NCBI RefSeq assembly: GCF_001969445.1
Contig: NZ_CP017297.1
Location: forward strand, 3,100,001 to 3,164,000
Reading direction: 5' to 3'
DNA from: Brachybacterium sp. P6-10-X1
GTDB lineage: Bacteria; Actinomycetota; Actinomycetes; Actinomycetales; Dermabacteraceae
DNA: 64,000 bases
The notes under the pieces are model-generated. The model was not told where the DNA came from, searched no databases, and saw nothing but the letters and a program-made list of their open reading frames with translations. Shown here piece by piece: positions 8,211 to 15,846 of this stretch; positions within the stretch are counted from its first letter, which is position 1; the number at the start of each line of letters is the position of its first letter. The translations under genes and the position numbers were made by a program.

Positions 8211-9821
8211 TCAGCTTCGGGGGCCCCCGCCGGTGAGCACGTCCTCGGTGGTGGGGGCCGGGATCTCGTCGTCGAAGGGGATCATGGGCCGGCGGATCCG
8301 GGAGTGGCCCAGACGCACCAGGTTCTGGTCCACGCCGCCCGGGGTGAGGGCCAGCAGCCAGTCCGCGGCGGCCTCGTACTGCTCGGGCTCGAGGTAGCCC
8401 ATCTTCACGGTGACCACGTCGAATCCGGTCATCGACAGCCCGAGCCGTGCGAACATCTCCTGCCGCGCCCACTGGGAGCGCCGCCCCGTGACGACCACGG
8501 TCAGTCCCGTCAGCCGCTCCCCGTCGAGCACCCGCAGCGCCGCGGCGCGGCCCGTCGGCCCCGACTCGTCCAGCGCCGCCACCTCGGCGCGCAGCGACAC
8601 CGGTCCCGGATCGCGGGAATCGATCCGGCCGCCGATGGTGAACCCCCCGCGCCCGCCGACGCCCAGCTCCCACGCCGTGTCGGCCGAGACCGGATCGACC
8701 AGGGAGACCATCATCGCGCTGACCTGCCCGGAGAGGATCTCCTCGCGGTCCAGGAGCCGGGCCAGGCAGTAGGTGGTGTCGTCGGCGCCGCCGGCGCCGG
8801 GGTTGTCCCCGGAGTCGGAGATCCAGAACGGGCGGGCCTCGGAGGCGATCGCGCGGTCCAGGCACTGGGTGAAGGTGCCCGTCGGGGCGACGAACTCGAA
8901 GCGATGACGGGCCTGCCAGAGAGAGCCGGCCAGCTCGAGGGCGGCGTCCTGGACCGCCGCCTCGTCGTCCCCGACGGCGACGATCGCGGCCTGGCAGCGG
9001 GGCTGATCGGCCCAGGCGAAGCCGATCCAGCAGGAGACGTCGGTGATGCCGTCGCGCTCGGTGAGCGCGGGGATCCCGCCGTAGATCGAGGCGGCCGGTT
9101 CGATCCGGGTGGAGGTCTTCTCCCCGGGCAGCAGGATCGGCACGTGCACCAGCGCCTTGTACGGCAGGGCACCGCCGTCCCGCACCCGGGCCGCGGCGGC
9201 GACGAGATCGCGCAGACCTCGCTCTCGCGTCTCCCAGGCGTCGATGTGCGGGGCGTGGCGGTAGCAGGTCAGCAGGTCGCACGCCTCGAACAGGGTCTCG
9301 GAGACATTGCCGTGCAGGTCCATCGCGGTGCCCACCACCACGTCGGGGCCGATCGTGCCGCGGATCGCGGTGATCAGATCCCCCTCGGCGTCCTCGAGCC
9401 CCACCACGCTCATCGCCCCGTGGATGTCGAAGAAGAAGCCGTCCAGCGACTGCTCCGCGTGCGCTGCGGCCAGTCCCTCGACGATCTCGCGCTTCCAGCC
9501 CTCGTAGACCTCGCGCTCGAGCTGCCCGCCGGGCAGGGCGCGGGCGTGGAGGACGCCGACGTAGTCCGCCGCCCCGCGCAGCACCCGTCCGGATTCCGAG
9601 GCATCGGCGAAGAAGGGGAAGCGGTCCAGGATCTCCGCGGTCCCGCGGCGCACCTCGAAATCGTCGGCCCCGGAGCGGTAGGGGGTGAAGGTGGAGGACT
9701 CGATCGCGATCCCGGCGAGGCCGATGCGGGGTCCGGCGGGGCCGTCCCCGGCAGCAGGGCCATCCCCTGCGGCAGGGCGGTCCCGCCCGGACGGAGACGG
9801 GGACGGTGTCGTGGCAGACAT
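8211..9821 (-). CDS. M81-family metallopeptidase (MlrC-like)
   Basis: 536-aa putative zinc hydrolase of the M81/microcystinase C family. Characteristic motifs are ESSTFTPYRSGADDF near the N-terminus, DGFFFDIHGAM, VVGTAMDLHGNVS with the metal-binding Asp-His pairs, HIDAWETRERG, and the C-terminal DVVTVKMGYLEPEQ. The first 30 residues are a Ser/Pro/Gly tail with a repeated AAGDGPA. ATG 9821 follows a GGAG. It is divergent from a fucosidase, and M81 genes commonly sit in sugar or peptide uptake loci; the physiological substrate is not known. Confidence 0.85.
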   Translation of the reverse strand: MSATTPSPSPSGRDRPAAGDGPAAGDGPAGPRIGLAGIAIESSTFTPYRSGADDFEVRRGTAEILDRFPFFADASESGRVLRGAADYVGVLHARALPGGQLEREVYEGWKREIVEGLAAAHAEQSLDGFFFDIHGAMSVVGLEDAEGDLITAIRGTIGPDVVVGTAMDLHGNVSETLFEACDLLTCYRHAPHIDAWETRERGLRDLVAAAARVRDGGALPYKALVHVPILLPGEKTSTRIEPAASIYGGIPALTERDGITDVSCWIGFAWADQPRCQAAIVAVGDDEAAVQDAALELAGSLWQARHRFEFVAPTGTFTQCLDRAIASEARPFWISDSGDNPGAGGADDTTYCLARLLDREEILSGQVSAMMVSLVDPVSADTAWELGVGGRGGFTIGGRIDSRDPGPVSLRAEVAALDESGPTGRAAALRVLDGERLTGLTVVVTGRRSQWARQEMFARLGLSMTGFDVVTVKMGYLEPEQYEAAADWLLALTPGGVDQNLVRLGHSRIRRPMIPFDDEIPAPTTEDVLTGGGPRS

Positions 9822-9838
9822 GGATGCTCCCGAGGCTT

Positions 9839-9848
9839 AAGCGGTTGA
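9839..9848. promoter_or_regulatory. LacI-type operator core between M81 and fucosidase genes
   Basis: AAGCGGTTGA in the 122-base divergent region; the AAGCGGTT part fits the AANCGNTT core of LacI-family operators, with CTTAA to its left. A related site lies upstream of the Gfo gene at 40449-40458. No LacI protein is encoded in this window. Confidence 0.3.
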
Positions 9849-9943
9849 TACTGGTGTGGACATCCTTCCACCCGTCCGTCGTTCCCGCCATCCCGACGGT
9901 CGAACCGCCATGAGCGCGCCGAGGCGCTCGCAGGAGCCCACCC

Positions 9944-11383
9944 ATGATCAGCTTCGATGACCGCAACGGTCCCGCCGACGCCGCCCCGGCGACGGCCTAC
10001 CCGGACCTCACCGTGCCCGGCTGGTACCGCGACGCCAAGCTCGGGCTGTTCGTGCACTGGGGTCTGTACTCGGTGCCCGCCTGGGCGGACGTGCTGGATC
10101 GTCGCGACGTCACCGCCGAGACCGCCTACGCCCGCCACCAGTACGCCGAGTGGTACGCGAACACCGTGCGCATCGCGGGCAGCCCCACCCGGGAGCGGCA
10201 CGAGCGGCTCTACGGCGTCGGGCACTCCTACGAGGACTTCGCCGACGACTGGCATCCTGCTCCCGACGCCGTCGCCGGGATCGTCGACCTGGCCGGACGG
10301 GCCGGTGCCCGCTACGTGGTGCCGACGACGAAGCACCACGACGGGTTCTGTCTGTGGGACTCCGCGACCACGCCGTTCACCGCCGCTCGGCGCGGTCCGG
10401 GCCGGGATCTGATCGCCGAGGTCGCCGCCGCCGTGCGCGGGGCCGGCCTGCGCCTGGGGCTGTACTACTCGGGGGCCCACGACTGGCACGCCAGCGAGTT
10501 CCCGCCCCTGACCTCGCACGATGATCTGTTCGCGCTGCGCCGCAACGACGAGGAGTTCGCGGCCTTCACCGCCGCCCAGCTGCGCGAGCTGATCGACGGC
10601 TTCTCCCCGGACCTGCTGTGGAACGACATCGACTGGCCCGACGCCGGCAAGGCCGACGGGCCCGATGCCCTCCAGGAGCTCTTCCGCGAGCACCTCGCCG
10701 CCGTGCCGGACGGCCTCGTGAACGACCGCTGGGGCGTGCCCGTCCGTGGTGTGCTCACCCGCGAATACCAGGACATCACCGAGGTGCAGCAGGAGGTCTT
10801 CGAATCGACCCGCGGGCTCGGGCTCTCCTTCGGATACAACGCCGACGAGTCCGCCGAGCACGCCCTGGACGGAACCGCGCTGATCCGCCTGCTGGCCGAC
10901 GTGGTCTCCAAGAACGGGAACCTGCTGATCAACGTCGGCCCCCGCGCCGACGGGTCGATCCCCGACCTGCAGCGCAGTGCCCTGACGGAGCTGGGGGAGT
11001 GGCTGGGCCGGCTCGGGACGGCGATCTACGGGACCCGGCCCTGGTTCCACGAGGCGGTGCGGACCCCGCCGGAGGGGGTGCGCTTCACGCTCGGGCCGGC
11101 GGCCGACGGGAATGACGGGACCGAGGGGGCCGGCGGGAGCCAGGTGCTGCATGTGCTGCTGCTCTATCCATCGGTCGGCCCGGTGACGCTCGATAAGTCG
11201 GTGTCGGCCGCGGTCCGGGAGATCGCGCACGTGCCGATGGCCGGTGCCGAATCCGGCGCAACCAGCACGTCGGCCGCAGGTGATGTACGGACACCTGGCG
11301 TGTGGCTCACGAGCGATCGCATCACGCTGATCCCTGGGGCGGGGGAACGAGCAGTCTCGGTCGTGGATCTGCCTCTGCGGTGA
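9944..11383 (+). CDS. alpha-L-fucosidase, GH29
   Basis: 479-aa retaining exo-glycosidase removing terminal L-fucose. The GH29 fold is recognised from WYRDAKLGLFVHWGLYSVPAWA near the N-terminus, YVVPTTKHHDGFCLWDS, GLYYSGAHDW, and LLWNDIDWPD (about residues 224-233), where D228 is the probable nucleophile; SKNGNLLINVGPRADGSIP follows. No signal peptide is visible, so it acts inside the cell on imported oligosaccharides. ATG 9944 has GGAG about 11 bases upstream. No fucose catabolic genes are nearby. Confidence 0.9.
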   Translation: MISFDDRNGPADAAPATAYPDLTVPGWYRDAKLGLFVHWGLYSVPAWADVLDRRDVTAETAYARHQYAEWYANTVRIAGSPTRERHERLYGVGHSYEDFADDWHPAPDAVAGIVDLAGRAGARYVVPTTKHHDGFCLWDSATTPFTAARRGPGRDLIAEVAAAVRGAGLRLGLYYSGAHDWHASEFPPLTSHDDLFALRRNDEEFAAFTAAQLRELIDGFSPDLLWNDIDWPDAGKADGPDALQELFREHLAAVPDGLVNDRWGVPVRGVLTREYQDITEVQQEVFESTRGLGLSFGYNADESAEHALDGTALIRLLADVVSKNGNLLINVGPRADGSIPDLQRSALTELGEWLGRLGTAIYGTRPWFHEAVRTPPEGVRFTLGPAADGNDGTEGAGGSQVLHVLLLYPSVGPVTLDKSVSAAVREIAHVPMAGAESGATSTSAAGDVRTPGVWLTSDRITLIPGAGERAVSVVDLPLR

Positions 11384-11593
11384 CGCTCACAGATCTGGAA
11401 GAAGACCTGGTCACTCCCGAATTCGACGACGACGTCCGCCCCCGACAGGACCTCCTCGATCGCCTGTCCCCGGTTGAGAGGTCGAACATTTGCGACGCTC
11501 AGGTCGAACAGTCGCGGGAGCCGGAGTCGATCGTTCACCAGGCACAGGTCGAGTGGTCGAAGGGGCTCGGGCCGCCATTGCCGAGGGCCTGGC

Positions 11594-12241
11594 TCAGCTG
11601 GCCAGCAGCACCACGCTGTAGATGACGATCCAGATGATCCAGCCGAGCCAGCCCACCAGGCCCATCAGCCCGGAGACATGGGGGCGCGAGATGCGGTACG
11701 GCGTCGCGGACGCGGCGACGAACAGCAGTGATGCAGCCAGGAATCCGATCACGGCATGCCACACCGGAACCAGGCCGGCGATGAGACCGGCGAGGGTGAA
11801 GCCCAGCAGAGCAGCCGCCAGGAACACCTGGTTGAACCCGAACAGCACGATGCTCAGGATCCACAGCCCGCCGACGGTGCCGCGGGCTCGTGCGGCGCCC
11901 TCGGCGACGGCGAACCGCAGAGCCTCGACGACGGTGAAGGTCGCGTTCTGCAGGAGAACCCCGCCGAGGCCCACCAGCGCCCAGGTCTGCGCCGTCGGCG
12001 TGGTGCCCCACAGCTGCGCGACCAGTCCGGCGGCGAAGACGGTCAGGCACAGCCACGAGAGAGGCGCGAGGACCGCAGAGCGCCGCAGTGCGGACCCGGC
12101 GCCGTCGAATGCCGCGGTGACCTGCTCGGTATCCCCGCCCGCAGTCGGCAGCGGCAGACCGCTTCGGCCGTAGATGATGTTGACGGCGATCGCGACCATC
12201 ACGAACCCGAGCCCGCCCACGGCAGTGATCGTCGCGGCCAT
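11594..12241 (-). CDS. hypothetical membrane protein (about 6 TM), TetR-coupled
   Basis: 215-aa hydrophobic protein with about six transmembrane helices, beginning MAATITAVGGLGFVMVAIAV and ending in GWLGWIIWIVIYSVVLLAS. I do not recognise the family. Its ATG overlaps the TGA of the upstream TetR gene by one base (TGATG), so it is co-translated with its likely repressor. The TetR-controlled arrangement suggests an integral membrane resistance or stress function, which is inference only. Confidence 0.72.
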   Translation of the reverse strand: MAATITAVGGLGFVMVAIAVNIIYGRSGLPLPTAGGDTEQVTAAFDGAGSALRRSAVLAPLSWLCLTVFAAGLVAQLWGTTPTAQTWALVGLGGVLLQNATFTVVEALRFAVAEGAARARGTVGGLWILSIVLFGFNQVFLAAALLGFTLAGLIAGLVPVWHAVIGFLAASLLFVAASATPYRISRPHVSGLMGLVGWLGWIIWIVIYSVVLLAS

Positions 12242-12876
12242 CAGGCCCCCTGGTGAGGGAGCGTTGCTCGACGCAGTCCGTCGATCATCGCCGTCAGGCC
12301 GAGGTCGAAGTGGCCCCCGCGTTCTGTGCTCGCCGCGGCTGCGGCCAAGACGGAGAATCCGGCCGAGCCCTCCTCCGGACGGCCGCTGCGCTTCGCCTGT
12401 TCGTCCTGGTTGCTCATCGCGAGCGCGTGGCCGACGACGAACTCGTTGACACAGCGCGCCACTTGCAGCGCATCCGGGCTCGGGACGCCCTCGTCGGCCA
12501 TCTTCAGCAGGGCTCGCACCGCCCACTCGGTCGCGTCCGCGGAGCGGACCGGTCGGCGCGCGAACAGCAGCACCGCCGGGGGGTGGGCCAACAGTGCGTC
12601 GCACAGAGCGGTGCCGTACGCGCGGACGAGAACCGGCCAGGGCTCCTCCCACGGCAGCCCCGAAACGTCCACGCCCCGATGCATCTCTGCGACGACCTCG
12701 TCGAACAGGTCCTCGCGGTCCTCGAATCGGCGGTAGATCACCATGGCATCCACCCCGAGCCGGGCGCCCAGCTTGCGCATCGAGAACGCGTCGATCCCGG
12801 CCGCGTCGATCAGGCCCAGGGCGGCGTGGGCGATGCTCGCGCGGGTGAGGGATCGTGCTGACTGCTGACTGCTCAT
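12241..12876 (-). CDS. TetR/AcrR-family regulator
   Basis: 211 aa. The N-terminal helix-turn-helix reads LTRASIAHAALGLIDAAGIDAFSMRKLGARLGVDAMVIYRRFEDRE, followed by a TetR_C-type domain with PWEEPWPVLVRAYGTALCDALLAHP. ATG 12876 is chosen over ATG 12885 because AAGGA lies 8 bases upstream of the former. Divergent from the 4-TM/multicopper oxidase genes; a perfect palindrome in between is its probable operator, so it likely controls both directions. Confidence 0.87.
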   Translation of the reverse strand: MSSQQSARSLTRASIAHAALGLIDAAGIDAFSMRKLGARLGVDAMVIYRRFEDREDLFDEVVAEMHRGVDVSGLPWEEPWPVLVRAYGTALCDALLAHPPAVLLFARRPVRSADATEWAVRALLKMADEGVPSPDALQVARCVNEFVVGHALAMSNQDEQAKRSGRPEEGSAGFSVLAAAAASTERGGHFDLGLTAMIDGLRRATLPHQGA

Positions 12877-12892
12877 GCGCACCATCCTTGCA

Positions 12893-12924
12893 CCGTCGTT
12901 CCGTCGTTCCGTCGTTCCGTCGTT
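12893..12924. repeat. 8-bp tandem repeat (ccgtcgtt x4)
   Basis: Four exact tandem copies of ccgtcgtt immediately upstream of the tetR start codon (17 bases from ATG 12876). Located in its leader/promoter, so copy-number change could alter expression. Confidence 0.9.
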
Positions 12925-12935
12925 CCCGTGCTCGA

Positions 12936-12972
12936 TGTCTACACTGTAGACAGATAAGCGCGAACACTGTAG
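12936..12972. promoter_or_regulatory. TetR operator TGTCTAC-act-GTAGACA
   Basis: A perfect 17-bp inverted repeat with 7-base arms (12936-12952) lies between the divergent tetR and 4-TM genes. A second partial copy, aacactgtag, follows at 12963-12972. TGTAGT (12968-12973) could be the -10 for the plus-strand operon, 8 bases before its ATG. Confidence 0.65.
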
Positions 12973-12981
12973 TTTTTCCGC

Positions 12982-13392
12982 ATGACAGATGCGACCGAAC
13001 GGCGAGAGCGCAGCACTGCCCCCTTCCTGTGGGCGTGGCGGGTCCTGCTCACGGTGGCGGCGGCGGGATACCTGTTTCAGGCGGTGTCGGCCGGGCAGTT
13101 CCTGCAGGGCGACTACGCCTTCCTGCGCTTCCACCAGGTCGGCACGACCACCCTGGACGTCGTGATGGTGCTCGCGCTGCTGGCCGCGGGCGCGCTCAGA
13201 TGGGTCGCCCGAGGGCCGCTGCTGCCGCTGCTCGGCACCCTGGGGGTGTTCGCGGTGTCCCAGGCCCAGGCCGGCACCGGTGCGGCGCGCATGGTGTGGC
13301 TGCACGTGCCGCTCGGTGTGGTGCTGATCGGCCTGGTGTGGCTGCTCGCCTGGTACGCCTGGACGTCCGTGCGGCGAGAGGGCAGGCGGTGA
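12982..13392 (+). CDS. small 4-TM membrane protein, oxidase partner
   Basis: 136 aa with four predicted helices (about 15-37, 55-75, 78-95, 105-127) and a basic C-terminus. The histidines H51 in LRFHQVG and H108 in VWLHVPLG are placed like haem or metal ligands in small cytochrome-like membrane proteins, but this is only suggestive. It overlaps the multicopper oxidase gene by four bases (GTGA). It may hand electrons to, or anchor, the oxidase. Start ATG has no clear SD and may be leaderless. Confidence 0.7.
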   Translation: MTDATERRERSTAPFLWAWRVLLTVAAAGYLFQAVSAGQFLQGDYAFLRFHQVGTTTLDVVMVLALLAAGALRWVARGPLLPLLGTLGVFAVSQAQAGTGAARMVWLHVPLGVVLIGLVWLLAWYAWTSVRREGRR

Positions 13393-14960
13393 CCGTGGCT
13401 GGAAGCGGTCGTCCCGGGATCAGCCGACGCACCGCTCTCGGGGTCGGAGCGGGAGCCGTGGCGGCCGGTGTGCTGGCGGTCCCCACCGTGGCCGGTTGGC
13501 GCGGGCAGAGCTCCACCGGCTCGATCCTGCGCAGCAAGATTCCGCTGCCCCCGCCGTTCCGCAGCCCCTTGGTCATGCCCCCGGAGGCGGCTCCCGTCCG
13601 TCGTGCCGAGGGGGTCGATGAGTACCACGTGCGCCAGTATCCGGTGCCGATCGACGTGCTGCCGGGCTACCGCACGACGGTCTGGAGCTATAACGGCAGC
13701 TTCCCGGGGCCGACCTTCCGCTCCGAGGTCGGGCGGCGCACCGTCATCACGCACACGAACGACCTCCCCGTGCCCACCGTGGTGCATCTGCACGGCGGTG
13801 TCACACCGCCGGAGCACGACGGATACCCCACCGATCTCATCCTGCCCGACGCCACCTGGAAAGGGTCCGGACACGGCCGGGACACGACGGTTCGCACCCG
13901 CACCTACGAGTACCCGCTGCAGCAGCGCGGCGCGACGCTGTGGTACCACGATCACCGCATGGATTTCACCGGGCCGGCGGTGTGGAGGGGGCTGGCCGGG
14001 TTCCACCTGGTCACGGACGCCGAGGAGGAGCGGCTGGATCTGCCCAACGGGGAGCGAGAACTGCCGCTCGCCCTGATGGATCGTGCCTTCGATGCCCAGG
14101 GGCAGTTCCTGTACCCGAGTCTCGATCCCGACCTCGTCGACCCGCCCGGCGTGCGCAGTCCGTACGAGTCGGGCATGCTCGGAGACGTCATCCTCGTCAA
14201 TGGCCGGGCGTGGCCCCGTCACGAGGTTGACACCGCTCTGTACCGATTGCGGCTGCTGAACGCCTCGAACGCACGGCGGTACCGGTTGCGTCTCGAGGTC
14301 GACGGAGAGGAGACCGACCTCCCGATCATCCAGATCGGCTCCGATCACGGGCTGCTCGCAGAGCCGATGCGGCACGAGGAGCTGACCCTCGCCCCCGCCG
14401 AACGCTTCGATGTACTGGTGGACTTCCGATCGCTGGCGCCGGGGGCGCAGGTGCGGCTCGTGAACGATCTGGGCTCGGGCACCACCGCCGACGTGATGCG
14501 CTTCGACATCACGCGCCGGGTGAGCGATGATCGAGCGATCCCGGACCAGCTGAGCAGTGATATCGACGTGCTGCAGGAATCCGATGCTGTCCGGCGTCGC
14601 GCGATGACCTTCCGTTCGCAGTCCATCGACGGCATGCACGGATGGGTCGTCAACGGCGAGCCGTTCGATCCCCACAGGGTGCACGCGACCGTCGAACTGG
14701 GCAGCACCGAGATCTGGGAGCTCACCGGCGACTTCCACCACCCGGTCCACCTCCACCTGTCGCCCTTCCAGGTGCTCGGGCGCGGAACCGGTGGCCCCGG
14801 ACCGTTCGACGGCGGGTGGAAGGACACCATCGACCTGCGGCCGGCCGAGACGGCGCGCATCATCGTCCGTTTCGACGGGTACCGGGGCCGGTACGTCTTC
14901 CACTGCCACAACCTCGAGCACGAGGACATGATGATGATGGCGAACTTCGACGTGGTCTGA
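13389..14960 (+). CDS. multicopper oxidase, TAT-exported
   Basis: 523 aa. A twin-arginine signal (ISRRTALGVGAGAVAAG, about residues 11-27) opens the protein. All copper-binding motifs are present: HLHGG (H133, H135), WYHDH (H187, H189), HPVHLH (H451, H454, H456) and HCHNLEHEDMMMM (H505, H507, H511, axial Met). The domain order is that of CueO/CotA/bilirubin-oxidase-like three-domain oxidases; a methionine-rich tail DMMMM might bind Cu(I). The GTG start overlaps the stop of the 4-TM gene. Likely substrates are Cu(I), Mn(II) or phenolics. Confidence 0.9.
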   Translation: MTVAGSGRPGISRRTALGVGAGAVAAGVLAVPTVAGWRGQSSTGSILRSKIPLPPPFRSPLVMPPEAAPVRRAEGVDEYHVRQYPVPIDVLPGYRTTVWSYNGSFPGPTFRSEVGRRTVITHTNDLPVPTVVHLHGGVTPPEHDGYPTDLILPDATWKGSGHGRDTTVRTRTYEYPLQQRGATLWYHDHRMDFTGPAVWRGLAGFHLVTDAEEERLDLPNGERELPLALMDRAFDAQGQFLYPSLDPDLVDPPGVRSPYESGMLGDVILVNGRAWPRHEVDTALYRLRLLNASNARRYRLRLEVDGEETDLPIIQIGSDHGLLAEPMRHEELTLAPAERFDVLVDFRSLAPGAQVRLVNDLGSGTTADVMRFDITRRVSDDRAIPDQLSSDIDVLQESDAVRRRAMTFRSQSIDGMHGWVVNGEPFDPHRVHATVELGSTEIWELTGDFHHPVHLHLSPFQVLGRGTGGPGPFDGGWKDTIDLRPAETARIIVRFDGYRGRYVFHCHNLEHEDMMMMANFDVV

Positions 14961-14991
14961 TGGCTCTCCGCGGCGACCCGGGAGAACCTGG

Positions 14992-15744
14992 TCAGCCCAC
15001 CAGCAGCCGCACCCCGGTGCCCAGCGCGAGCAGAGCGCCGACGAAGCCCATCGCCATCACCATGCGTTGGATGGCTTTCTCCCGCAGCCGCTTCTGCACG
15101 GCCTCGCCGAGGAAGATCGATCCGACGACGATCACCGCGATCGCGATCCACATCCCGGCGGGCATGTCGGGCAGCTGACCGTCGTCCCATGCCAGCTTGG
15201 AGGCGAAGGAGACCGACGAGACCAGGATCCACAGCGGCTGCAGGGTCGCCACCATCGGCAGCACCGGCCAGCGGGAGAGCACCGCGTACACGGTCACGGC
15301 CGGTCCGCCCACCCCGCCCAGGACGGTGCCCAGTCCCGAGCCGATGCCGGTGATGACCTGGGCACGTCGCCCCTCGACGGTCCTCTGCACGCGCACCAGC
15401 GCCACCGAGATCATCAGGCTCAGCAGCACCAGGGAGGCGACGACGAGATACAGCGGGCCGGGCGGGGAGATCGAGGAGACCCAGGCCGCCGCGGGCATCA
15501 CCGCCACGGCGGGCAGTCCGATCCAGGCGACCGTGCGCCACTCGATGTCGGACCAGATCCGGGGCAGCAGCAGGATCGGCATCAGGGTGCCCAGGAAGTT
15601 GGCGAGCATGATCCCCTCGTGCGCCCCGATCAGCACGACCGCGTAGGGCGCGAAGAGCATGCCCAGGCCCAGGCCGACCACCCGCTGGATGGTCGCGGCC
15701 ATGAGGACGAGGGCGAGTAGGGAGATCGACGTCGCGAGGGTCAC
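14992..15744 (-). CDS. TauE/SafE-family membrane transporter
   Basis: 250-aa protein with about eight transmembrane helices and the family features: TIQRVVGLGLGMLFAPYAVVLI in the first repeat and GIGSGLGTVLGGVGGPAVTVYAVLS in the second. These proteins export sulfite, sulfonates or other small anions. GTG 15744 is the only plausible start. It lies 102 bases downstream of the GH4 gene on the same strand, but there is no functional link visible. Substrate unknown. Confidence 0.82.
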   Translation of the reverse strand: MTLATSISLLALVLMAATIQRVVGLGLGMLFAPYAVVLIGAHEGIMLANFLGTLMPILLLPRIWSDIEWRTVAWIGLPAVAVMPAAAWVSSISPPGPLYLVVASLVLLSLMISVALVRVQRTVEGRRAQVITGIGSGLGTVLGGVGGPAVTVYAVLSRWPVLPMVATLQPLWILVSSVSFASKLAWDDGQLPDMPAGMWIAIAVIVVGSIFLGEAVQKRLREKAIQRMVMAMGFVGALLALGTGVRLLVG

Positions 15745-15846
15745 ACGATCAGCTCATGGTCCACGGCGGCTCACACGCTTCCTGGTCGGTGTCGGTGATC
15801 GAACACCATCCTCTCGGGGAAGCGCGTGGGGCCGCCAGGGCGTCCG

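Noticed and set aside
9410-11230. 606-codon open frame antisense to the fucosidase gene
   Set aside because: Composition and lack of any domain mark it as a GC-bias shadow; the plus-strand frame has clear GH29 motifs.
11380-11538. Short minus-strand frame reading RGQAIEEVLSGADVVVEFG between fucosidase and the membrane-protein gene
   Set aside because: Looks somewhat protein-like, but no SD, no family match I can name, and a competing plus-strand frame looks equally plausible; not enough to call a gene.
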